A stretch of 46,702 nt of DNA from CAZVEV01 sp964625865 (lineage in GTDB: Bacteria > Planctomycetota > Phycisphaerae > SM23-33), in assembly GCA_964625865.1 (NCBI GenBank), contig CAZVEV010000011.1, forward strand, positions 1-46,702. The letters run 5' to 3'. Below, piece after piece: positions 1-6,677 of the stretch; positions within the stretch are counted from its first letter, which is position 1; each line of letters opens with the position of its first letter. The notes beneath the pieces were generated by a model, which worked only from the letters and a program-made list of their open reading frames with translations, was not told the origin of the DNA and searched no databases. Made by a program: the position numbers and the translations under genes.

Positions 1-590
1 GCGCTTGTGAGGGAGTTGGAGGCGAAGGGGTACAAGACCAAGACCAGGACCACGGTCTTGGTCTTGGTCGTGGTCTGGGTGTCCGTTGGGTGCTCGGTGT
101 CCTTTTCGTTCTGGTTATTGGTGTGCTTGGGCGTGGGCTTGGGCTTGGCCGGGAGGTTCTTCTTCAACTCGACCAGGGCCTCGGCAGCCGTCTGCTTGAC
201 CGTTGCGTCCGGATCGTCCAGGGCGGCAACCAGGGGCGACTCAGCATCCGGGCAGGCCGTCAGGCCCAGGGCGAAGGCGGCCAACTCGCGCGTCGAGGCG
301 TTCGGGTCCTTCAACTGGTCGGCCAGTGGACCCACCGCCGGCTTGCCGAGTGATCCGAGGGCCTCGGCCGCCATGTTTCGCACGGCCGACTCCTCGTCCT
401 TCAGCGCGCCGATCAGCGGCTGGACGGCCTCGGCGCTCCCGGTGGCGCCCAGGGCCGCGGCGGCGTCCGTCCGGACGGTCCAGTCGGGGTCCTGGAGTTT
501 CGTGCTCAGTTCAGCGATGTTCGGCCCGCAGCCAACCAGCAGCGATGCGGCGAGGGCGGCAGCGAGGAGGGGCAGCATTCGGGTAGTCAT
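1..590 (-). CDS. HEAT-repeat lipoprotein, 3' end cut by window edge
   Basis: The minus strand is open from an ATG at 590 to the window edge, about 196 codons with no stop. The N-terminus is a lipoprotein signal: a short charged start, an Ala/Leu-rich segment and a lipobox LVGC with Cys21, so the product is probably membrane-anchored. After it come about four alpha-helical repeats of roughly 30 residues with the HEAT/PBS pattern (for example VRTDAAAALGATGSAEAV and VRNMAAEALGSLGKPAV). HEAT lipoproteins act as scaffolds or binding modules, and no partner is evident. A GGATGAAAGGA-type ribosome site lies about 10 bases upstream. The visible C-terminus becomes Lys/Thr/Asn-rich and then VVLVLVLY across a perfect inverted repeat, which looks unlike the HEAT part and may be inserted sequence. 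Confidence 0.75.
   Translation of the reverse strand, partial: MTTRMLPLLAAALAASLLVGCGPNIAELSTKLQDPDWTVRTDAAAALGATGSAEAVQPLIGALKDEESAVRNMAAEALGSLGKPAVGPLADQLKDPNASTRELAAFALGLTACPDAESPLVAALDDPDATVKQTAAEALVELKKNLPAKPKPTPKHTNNQNEKDTEHPTDTQTTTKTKTVVLVLVLYPFASNSLTS
33..66. repeat. 13-bp perfect inverted repeat in the HEAT gene tail
   Basis: CAAGACCAAGACC (33-45) is followed after 8 bases by its exact complement GGTCTTGGTCTTG (54-66). On the minus strand it codes for a KTKT run and then VVLVLV within the HEAT lipoprotein. It could be a small inserted palindrome or simple-sequence expansion. It has no T-tract typical of a terminator. Confidence 0.6.
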
Positions 591-977
591 AGGCGTGGTT
601 CCTTTCATCCGGCGGCACGGCGACCGCCAACAAGACGTCACGTTTATCTGATTGTCATGCCTCGCCCCCGGACGGTCAAGCGAAAAACGAGTGCACAACA
701 AGGGATATCCCGATCGGCAGCGCCGCGCGGGCGTCGCCCTTGCGCTGAAGGGAGGGCATATCCACGTGGCGTGCAAACGAGTTATTCCCTGTTTAGCGGG
801 CGAGCTTGCTCGCCGTGTTTTCGCTTATTCGCCGTGCGCCATCGTGGCGTTTCGGCGTCCTTCGGACGTCCCGCGCGGGGCAAGCCCCGCCGCTAAACTC
901 TGCGGGCGACGATGGTGCGCGTTCCGCTCGCTCGCGGTGTTGACTGCTTCCGTCGAACGCGGAAAGCGGGAATCGTC
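591..977. other. Gene-free stretch between HEAT lipoprotein and sulfatase
   Basis: No convincing coding frame is seen. The part next to 590 should hold the promoter of the HEAT lipoprotein, though no clear -35/-10 pair was found. The middle holds the palindromic element at 791-898, about 80 bases downstream of the sulfatase stop at 978. Confidence 0.5.
791..898. repeat. GTTTAGCGG-ended palindromic element, copy 1
   Basis: A 108-bp element begins GTTTAGCGG and ends CCGCTAAAC. Inside are three hairpins: GGCGAGCTTGCTCGCC, a GGCGTCC/GGACGTC stem and GCGGGGCAAGCCCCGC. The same ends occur at 2615-2724, and the same first hairpin with the same end occurs in reverse orientation at 34075-34185. It looks like a non-autonomous MITE- or REP-like element. 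No target duplication is evident. Confidence 0.7.
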
Positions 978-2522
978 TCAATTCTCCATCGGCCGCCAGG
1001 GCTTCGGGCCGCCGGGGCCTTTGGGTCGGAGGAACTTGGCGTCGACCTGGGTGTACCAGGCATGAAGCTTCTTGCGCATCGCCGCGACGCGGTCGGGGTG
1101 CCTAGCCGCCAGGTCCGTCCGCTCGCCCACGTCCTGGCGCAGATTGTACAGGTGCACGCGTCCGTCCTCGTAGCGCTCGACGAGCTTCCAGTCGCCCATG
1201 CGGATCGCCCCGCCGGGAAAGCCGCCCTGGTTCGAGTAATGCGGGTAGTGCCAGTACAGCGCCTCGCGCTTCAGCGTCTTGGCGCCGCGACAGAGCCCCG
1301 CCAGCGACAGCCCGTCGACGTGCTGAGCCGGCCGGGCGGGCACCCGGGCCATCTCCAGAATCGTCGGATAGAAGTCCGTGCTGATCACCGGCACGTCGCA
1401 GGTGGAGCCCGCTTTGGTCACGCCGGGCCAGCGGATCAGGAACGGCTCGCGGATGCCGCCCTCGTACACCCATCCCTTGCCCCCCCGCAGGGGCATGTTC
1501 GACGTGGGCGAGCCCTCGGACGTGCTGAGCCCGCCATTGTCGCTCATCAGCAGCACGGCCGTCCGGTCCGACAGGCCCAGGGCATCGAGCTTCTTGAGCA
1601 CCTTGCCCACCGCCGCGTCCATCGACTCGACCATCGCGGCGTAGACCGCATGCTTCTGGAGGATTCGCACCTTGCGCGTCTTGCCCGCGGGCCGTTTCCT
1701 CCTGCTCGACCCGGCCTGCGCGACCTGCTCCTCGTCGCCGAACTCGGGTTTGCCCTCCAGGCCCAGGCGCTTGATCTTGGCCTGGTACTTGGCCACCAGC
1801 GTCTTCGGGGCCATCAGGGGCGTGTGGACCGAGTAGAACGCCAGGTACGCCAGGAACGGTTTGTCCTTGTTGGCCTCGATGAAACTCGCTGTCTCGGTTG
1901 CCAGGCGGTCGGGCAGGTGCTCGCCCGGCGGGCCGTCGGACAGTCGCGGGTTCCCGTATGGCGAGAAGTACCTCTTGCCCCCGTACGGTCCGCCTCTGCT
2001 CCAGCCGCCCTTGTTGACGTCGAAGCCCTGCTTCGTGGGCCAGTATTTCTCGGTGGGCCCGAGGTGCCACTTGCCCGCGAAGAACGTCGCATAGCCGGCC
2101 GCCTTGAGGGCTTCGGCGATGGTGACCTCGGACAGCGGCATGTTGTCGTGAAGCGGCGCGGGCCCGAATCGCCCGGATCGCGCGCCGCTGAAGAAGTTCG
2201 TCGCGTCGACGCGGCTGGGATACTTGCCCGTCATGATGCTGTACCGCGTGGGACTGCACACGGGATTGGCGGCGTACCCGTCGGTGAACCGCATGCCCGT
2301 CGCCGCCAGGCGGTCGATGTTCGGCGTCTCGTAGAACGTGTTGGGATTGTTGGCGCCGATATCCATAAAGCCCAGATCGTCGACGAGGAGGAACACCACG
2401 TTCATCGGCTTGCGGGTGTCCTTCGGGGCGGCGTGTGTCCGGCGCGTCGCTCCCAGGGCAACCCCCGCGCCCAATGCACCCACCGTACCTAGAAAACGTC
2501 GACGACTCATCGTGTAGTCCAT
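978..2522 (-). CDS. Tat-exported sulfatase (type I, CSPTR motif)
   Basis: 514 residues, the usual length for an arylsulfatase-family enzyme. The N-terminus has a twin-arginine signal (SRRRFLG, residues 6-12), so folded export to the periplasm is expected. The metal-binding VDDLG lies at residues 47-51. The sulfatase signature CSPTR lies at 89-93, with Cys89 the residue converted to formylglycine in this family. A GKWHLG motif and a later SDNGG motif complete the active-site set. The family hydrolyses sulfate esters, typically on glycans; the substrate is not predictable. The start at 2522 is preferred over the internal Met5 because a GGAAAGAAG ribosome site precedes it. It is divergent from the di-heme gene at 2871. 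No formylglycine-generating enzyme is in the window. Confidence 0.93.
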   Translation of the reverse strand: MDYTMSRRRFLGTVGALGAGVALGATRRTHAAPKDTRKPMNVVFLLVDDLGFMDIGANNPNTFYETPNIDRLAATGMRFTDGYAANPVCSPTRYSIMTGKYPSRVDATNFFSGARSGRFGPAPLHDNMPLSEVTIAEALKAAGYATFFAGKWHLGPTEKYWPTKQGFDVNKGGWSRGGPYGGKRYFSPYGNPRLSDGPPGEHLPDRLATETASFIEANKDKPFLAYLAFYSVHTPLMAPKTLVAKYQAKIKRLGLEGKPEFGDEEQVAQAGSSRRKRPAGKTRKVRILQKHAVYAAMVESMDAAVGKVLKKLDALGLSDRTAVLLMSDNGGLSTSEGSPTSNMPLRGGKGWVYEGGIREPFLIRWPGVTKAGSTCDVPVISTDFYPTILEMARVPARPAQHVDGLSLAGLCRGAKTLKREALYWHYPHYSNQGGFPGGAIRMGDWKLVERYEDGRVHLYNLRQDVGERTDLAARHPDRVAAMRKKLHAWYTQVDAKFLRPKGPGGPKPWRPMEN

Positions 2523-2870
2523 GCTTCTTCTTTCCGTGGAAGATGTTCCGTCAGAAGCGCCGATCCTAGCGACGCGCCCCGTTCGTCGTCAACGGTTAGC
2601 GTTTGGCGCGTGGCGTTTAGCGGTCGATCGTCAGATCGACGTTTTCCCGCCGCTTGCGGCGGGAACGAGAACAACAGACCTTCCGCACGCACCCAAACGT
2701 CGATCTGACGATCGACCGCTAAACGATGCGTGCGTGGCGCGTGCGACAAGTTCCCTTCCGGATCGGCGGTGGGATTCCGTATACTGTCGGGACGTCCTTT
2801 GGGTGACGAGTCCGTCGCCAGGGGACGAGACGACAGTCTGCACTCTGACGAGCATCCTGGAGCGATCACA
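2523..2870. other. Divergent intergenic region: palindromic element and candidate promoter
   Basis: A 348-base gap separates divergent starts. It contains the palindromic element at 2614-2725. For the plus-strand gene there is a possible -10 box TATACT at 2780-2785 but no good -35, so this is a weak call. An upstream in-frame start at 2730 for the plus gene was not used because the ATG at 2871 has both a ribosome site and a signal peptide. Confidence 0.45.
2614..2725. repeat. GTTTAGCGG-ended palindromic element, copy 2
   Basis: Perfect 31-bp inverted repeats at 2614-2644 and 2695-2725 begin CGTTTAGCGGTCGATCGTCA. They enclose 50 bases holding a CCCGCCGCTTGCGGCGGG hairpin. The outer nine bases match the ends of the element at 791-898 while the inner arm differs. 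It sits between two divergent promoters, so it could affect expression of either gene. Confidence 0.8.
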
Positions 2871-5621
2871 ATGCACAGAAACCGACGAATCGTGGCGGTG
2901 GGTGTCTTACTGGCGATGGCAGCGGCGGCGGGGGCGGCGGATATCGTCATTCCGGCGGCGAAGATGAGCGCGAAGGACCCCCGCGTCAGGCCGGCCGACG
3001 GGCGATGGGACTCCCTGGCGGTCTGCCACGGCGAGGGCGGGTTCGAGCAGTGGACCGCGAAGCTGCCCAAGGCCCAGACGATGTACATCCACTTTCGCTA
3101 CTGTTCGGGCGAGTCGCGGCCCTGCACGCTGACGGTTAACGGCAAGGCGGGCAGCAAGACCGTCCTGGGCGGCGTGACGGGCGGTTTCCACGCCCCGCAC
3201 CTGACGTGGGCCACCTGCGGTCCGTTCCAGATGGTCAAGGGCGCCAACACGATTCGCCTGTCGGCCAAGGGGTGCATGCCGCACTTCCTCGGCCTGGTCG
3301 TCTCGGACAAGAAGGACCCGCCCAAGCCCACCGTCCTGCCGAAGCCCAAGGCCACGCGAAGGCGTCCGAAGCCCGAGCCCGAGCCGGTCGCCCCGCCCAA
3401 GCTCGTCGATCCGGCGGAGCTGGCAGCCAATCGTGAGAAGGTGCGCAAGCTCCTGGGCGATACCGACAAGATCGTCTTCGTCAAGCGCCTGACCTACAGC
3501 GCGAACCACTACTACACCGAGTTCATCAACAGCCGCTGGACACCCGGCGGGGCGCTGTGCATCCTGGACCTCAAGACGGGCAAGGTCACGGAACTGGCCG
3601 GCGAACTGAAGGGCGGCGTCTTCGAGCGGTTCGACGTCTCGTGGGACGCTAAGCGCATCGTCTTCGCCTGGAAGTGCGAATCGCAGAAAGGCTACCGGAT
3701 CTACGAGATCAACGTCGACGGGACCGGACTGAGGCAATTGACGTTCCCGCAGAAGGACGAGGCCGAACTCGTCCGCAAGTATCGCGCCCGGGCGCACTAC
3801 CACCATGGCACCGACGACATGCACCCGTGCTACCTGCCCAACGGCGAGATCGTGTTCATCTCCACGCGGTGTCAGTACGGCATTCTCTGCGACGGGCCCG
3901 ACGACTTCACCACGACGGTGCTCTACCGCATGGATGCTGACGGCAAGAACATGCGGAAGCTGAGCAACTCGTCGGTCTCCGAGGCCTCCCCCGCGATCCT
4001 GCCGGACGGGCGGATCATGTACACGCGATGGGAGTACCTCAACAAGGGCGCCGTCAGCGTCAAGTGCCTCTGGGCGATGCGTCCCGACGGCAGCGGTTCG
4101 GCGGAGATCTACGCGGCCGACATCTCCCTGCCGCCGACGTTCCTCTACGGACGCCCCATTCCCGACGCGCCGAACAAGTACGTGGTGCTCGGCACGCCGC
4201 ACTGCCCGCAGAACGGCGTGGGCACGGTGATTCGCCTGGACATGAACAAGCCCATCCGTACGCGCGAGCCGATGACGTACATGACGCCATACGTCGACAT
4301 CCAGGCCGAGCCGGGCTTCTCGTTCCGCACCGGCGACGGACCGTGGCGACGCGACCGCTCCGGACGCGGGCAACTGTTCAAGGACCCCTACCCGCTCAGC
4401 GAGAAGTTCTTCCTCGTCGCACACAAGCCCGCCGGAACCGGGTGGAACGACCCCAAGGGCTACGCCCTGGACCTGCTCGACGAGACGGGCAAGACCTATC
4501 CGTTCTTCCGCGATCCGGAGATCGCCTGCTGGCAGCCGTACCCGCTGCGCCCGCGAAAACGCCCGCAGATGACCAGCGCCGAGATTGACCCCAGGACGGC
4601 GGCAAAGAACCTGGCGACCTGCATCGTGACCAACATCTACCACGGCATGGAAGACACCAAACAGGGCGAGATCAAGTACATCCGCGTGCTGGAGCAGATC
4701 CCGCGTCCGTGGGCGTCGCGGAGGCGATGGGGCGGCGACGGCTACGACCAGCAGCACGTGGTGATCACCAAGGACACGCACCTGGGCCTCAAGGTCCAGC
4801 ACGGCGTGGTGCCGGTCGAGGAAGACGGGTCGGCCCACTTCGTCGTGCCCGCCAAGGCGAACATCTACTTCCAGGCGCTGGACGCGAACTACTTCGCCGT
4901 CCAGACCGAGCGGACGTTCGTCAACTACATCCCGGGCGAGACGCGGGCGTGCATCGGGTGTCACGAGACCCCGCAGGACGCCGCGGCGGCCAAGCCGCGA
5001 GCGAGCGTGCTGGCGCTGAAGCGCCCCCCGTCGGTGCCCGGGCCGCAGATCGGCGAGACCGCCGGCGGGCGACCGATTCACTTTGCCGCCGACGTCCAGC
5101 CGGTCCTCGACAAGCACTGCGTCAAGTGCCACTCCGGCGAGAAGCCCAAGGCGGGCCTGAACCTCTCGGGCACGATGACGGCGCTGTTCAGCGTTTCATA
5201 CGAGAGCCTGATTCCCGAGCGGCGCCGCGGAAAGGGACGCAAGAGGGGCCTGTGCGACCTGGTGGGCCCGACGATCGGCGAGAACCATCCCAAGACCGGT
5301 AACGTCCATTACATGCCCGCCCGCAGCTTCGGCTCGCACGCGAGCATCCTGGTGGCGATGCACAGCAAGGGCAAGGTCACGCTGAAGAACCCCGAGCACG
5401 CCAAGATCGCCGCCAAGCTGGCCGAGGTGCACAAAAAGATCAACCTCACGCCCGCCGAGTTGCTGAAGATCTCCAACTGGGTCGACACCAACGCCCAGTA
5501 CTACGGTTCGTGGTGGGGGCGACGGAACCTGCAGTATAAGGATCACCCGAACTTCCGCCCCGTCCCGACGTTCAAGATCGCCCGAAGCTACACCTCGCCG
5601 ATCCCCGAGGACAAACGCTAG
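2871..5621 (+). CDS. Secreted di-heme beta-propeller protein, hydrazine synthase alpha-like, with CBM-like N-terminus
   Basis: 916 residues. Signal peptide at about 1-24, then a beta-sandwich-like region (about 25-150) resembling carbohydrate-binding CBM6/35 folds, a Pro/Lys-rich linker, and PD40/WD40-like propeller repeats (DMHPCYLPNGEIVFISTR, then YTRWEY). A C-terminal part follows with two c-type heme sites, CIGCH at 694-698 and CVKCH at 750-754. This order matches the hydrazine synthase alpha subunit family. Known members outside anammox bacteria have no established reaction, and no beta or gamma subunit is present here. The chosen ATG follows GGAGCG by about seven bases; an upstream in-frame start would bury the signal peptide. 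A palindromic element follows 15 bases after the stop. Confidence 0.85.
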   Translation: MHRNRRIVAVGVLLAMAAAAGAADIVIPAAKMSAKDPRVRPADGRWDSLAVCHGEGGFEQWTAKLPKAQTMYIHFRYCSGESRPCTLTVNGKAGSKTVLGGVTGGFHAPHLTWATCGPFQMVKGANTIRLSAKGCMPHFLGLVVSDKKDPPKPTVLPKPKATRRRPKPEPEPVAPPKLVDPAELAANREKVRKLLGDTDKIVFVKRLTYSANHYYTEFINSRWTPGGALCILDLKTGKVTELAGELKGGVFERFDVSWDAKRIVFAWKCESQKGYRIYEINVDGTGLRQLTFPQKDEAELVRKYRARAHYHHGTDDMHPCYLPNGEIVFISTRCQYGILCDGPDDFTTTVLYRMDADGKNMRKLSNSSVSEASPAILPDGRIMYTRWEYLNKGAVSVKCLWAMRPDGSGSAEIYAADISLPPTFLYGRPIPDAPNKYVVLGTPHCPQNGVGTVIRLDMNKPIRTREPMTYMTPYVDIQAEPGFSFRTGDGPWRRDRSGRGQLFKDPYPLSEKFFLVAHKPAGTGWNDPKGYALDLLDETGKTYPFFRDPEIACWQPYPLRPRKRPQMTSAEIDPRTAAKNLATCIVTNIYHGMEDTKQGEIKYIRVLEQIPRPWASRRRWGGDGYDQQHVVITKDTHLGLKVQHGVVPVEEDGSAHFVVPAKANIYFQALDANYFAVQTERTFVNYIPGETRACIGCHETPQDAAAAKPRASVLALKRPPSVPGPQIGETAGGRPIHFAADVQPVLDKHCVKCHSGEKPKAGLNLSGTMTALFSVSYESLIPERRRGKGRKRGLCDLVGPTIGENHPKTGNVHYMPARSFGSHASILVAMHSKGKVTLKNPEHAKIAAKLAEVHKKINLTPAELLKISNWVDTNAQYYGSWWGRRNLQYKDHPNFRPVPTFKIARSYTSPIPEDKR

Positions 5622-5636
5622 AGAGCCGGAAGATGA

Positions 5637-5712
5637 GTCCACTAATTTCACGAATTACACGAAGGGGTGCGTGGTGGCTCCCCCCTTCGTGTAATTCGTG
5701 AAATTCGTGGAC
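5637..5712. repeat. GTCCACGAATTTCACGAA-type palindromic element, copy 1
   Basis: 31-base arms starting GTCCACTAATTTCACGAATT and ending TTCGTGAAATTCGTGGAC pair with one mismatch, enclosing about 14 bases. The same ends occur at 42458-42536. It begins 16 bases downstream of the di-heme gene stop and could form a strong RNA hairpin there. Confidence 0.8.
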
Positions 5713-5732
5713 CGCCTTTGCCGTTTTTCCGC

Positions 5733-5760
5733 TACACCCTACGCCCTACGCCCTATACCC
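5733..5760. repeat. Four tandem heptamers upstream of the SDR start
   Basis: TACACCC, TACGCCC, TACGCCC and TATACCC run head to tail and end eight bases before the ATG at 5769. They occupy the place where a ribosome-binding site would be, and no purine-rich site is seen. The complementary motif recurs just before the element at 6500. Confidence 0.6.
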
Positions 5761-5768
5761 TGTCTCTC

Positions 5769-6488
5769 ATGAAGACTGACCATCTCAAGGGAAAGGTCGC
5801 GATCGTCACCGGCGCGGGGCGCGGCATCGGGCGGGCGATCGCGATGACGCTGGCGGACCTGGGCGTCACCGTTGGGCTCGCAGCACGCTCGGCCGACGCC
5901 CTGAGAGCGGTGCTAAGCGACATTAACGCCCAAGGCGGTTCGGGGGGCGTCTTCCCCACCGACGTCGCTCAGGAGGGCGATATCGCCTCACTGGTCGCTG
6001 ATACGGTCGAGCGCTTCGGCCGGCTCGACATCCTGGTCAACAACGCCGCGACGGTCATCGTCCGCTCGCTGGCCGAGACCACGACGGCCGAGTGGGACCA
6101 CATCATGGCCGTCAACGCCCGGGCCCCGTTCCTGACCTGTCGCTACGCGATTCCGCACCTGGCGAAGAACGAACGGTCGTGGATCATCAACATCGGCTCG
6201 GTCCTCGCCTTCAAGGGCTACGTCGACCAGGGCGCCTACACGGCATCGAAGCACGCGGTGATGGGCCTGTCCAAGACGCTCGCCCGCGAGCACGCCGCCG
6301 ACGGGATCCGCGTCCACGTGATCCACCCCGGCGGGGTCGACACGGGCATGCGGTTCGATGAGGACCGATCGACTCTCATGCAACCGCAAGCCGTCGCGGA
6401 CGTTATCCCGTTCCTGCTGTCCCTGGAAGGCATCTCGACCGTCGACGAAATCTACGTCCGCCGCGAAGCGTCGACGCCCTGGGGATAG
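5769..6488 (+). CDS. Short-chain dehydrogenase/reductase (SDR)
   Basis: 239 residues, a classical SDR length. The nucleotide-binding TGAGRGIG lies at residues 14-21, the structural NNAA at 91-94, and the catalytic set Asn116, Ser144, Tyr157 and Lys161 is complete. Arg40 after the second strand suggests NADP preference, which is inference. The family oxidises or reduces alcohol/carbonyl groups; the substrate is unknown. There is no signal peptide, so it is cytoplasmic, unlike its secreted neighbours. The start was set at the ATG that begins a canonical SDR N-terminus; a longer frame from 5667 would run through the palindromic element. No ribosome site is visible; heptamer repeats precede the start. 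A palindromic element starts 12 bases after the stop. Confidence 0.9.
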   Translation: MKTDHLKGKVAIVTGAGRGIGRAIAMTLADLGVTVGLAARSADALRAVLSDINAQGGSGGVFPTDVAQEGDIASLVADTVERFGRLDILVNNAATVIVRSLAETTTAEWDHIMAVNARAPFLTCRYAIPHLAKNERSWIINIGSVLAFKGYVDQGAYTASKHAVMGLSKTLAREHAADGIRVHVIHPGGVDTGMRFDEDRSTLMQPQAVADVIPFLLSLEGISTVDEIYVRREASTPWG

Positions 6489-6499
6489 AACGACAGGGC

Positions 6500-6572
6500 G
6501 TAGGGCGTGCAACTCGTTGCACGCGGAAGGGATTGGATGTTCGTTCCGCGTGCAACAAGTTGCACGCCCTAC
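6500..6572. repeat. GTAGGGCGTGCAAC-ended palindromic element, copy 1
   Basis: 29-base arms at 6500-6528 and 6544-6572 pair with one mismatch. Each arm is itself near-palindromic (GTGCAACTCGTTGCAC). A second copy in reverse orientation lies at 43653-43726. It starts 12 bases after the SDR stop and may act as a 3' hairpin. Confidence 0.8.
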
Positions 6573-6613
6573 ACCTACCCGCGTTTCCGCCCGACGTAGC
6601 GGTCCAAAGCGCT

Positions 6614-6641
6614 TTGTGGCGGGTTTCGGTAATGGTACAAT
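6614..6641 (+). promoter_or_regulatory. Weak candidate promoter for the second di-heme gene
   Basis: TTGTGG (6614-6619) and TACAAT (6636-6641) are spaced by 16 bases and lie about 37 bases before the ATG at 6678. The -10 is good and the -35 matches at three positions only. Confidence 0.35.
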
Positions 6642-6677
6642 GATTAGAATACTGTGTACCCGCACCAGGAGAAACCG

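Noticed and set aside
2907..5132. 741-codon minus-strand open frame
   Set aside because: Opposite a gene with signal peptide and heme motifs; no recognisable content.
5733..5760. CRISPR-like array
   Set aside because: Units are seven bases long without spacers.
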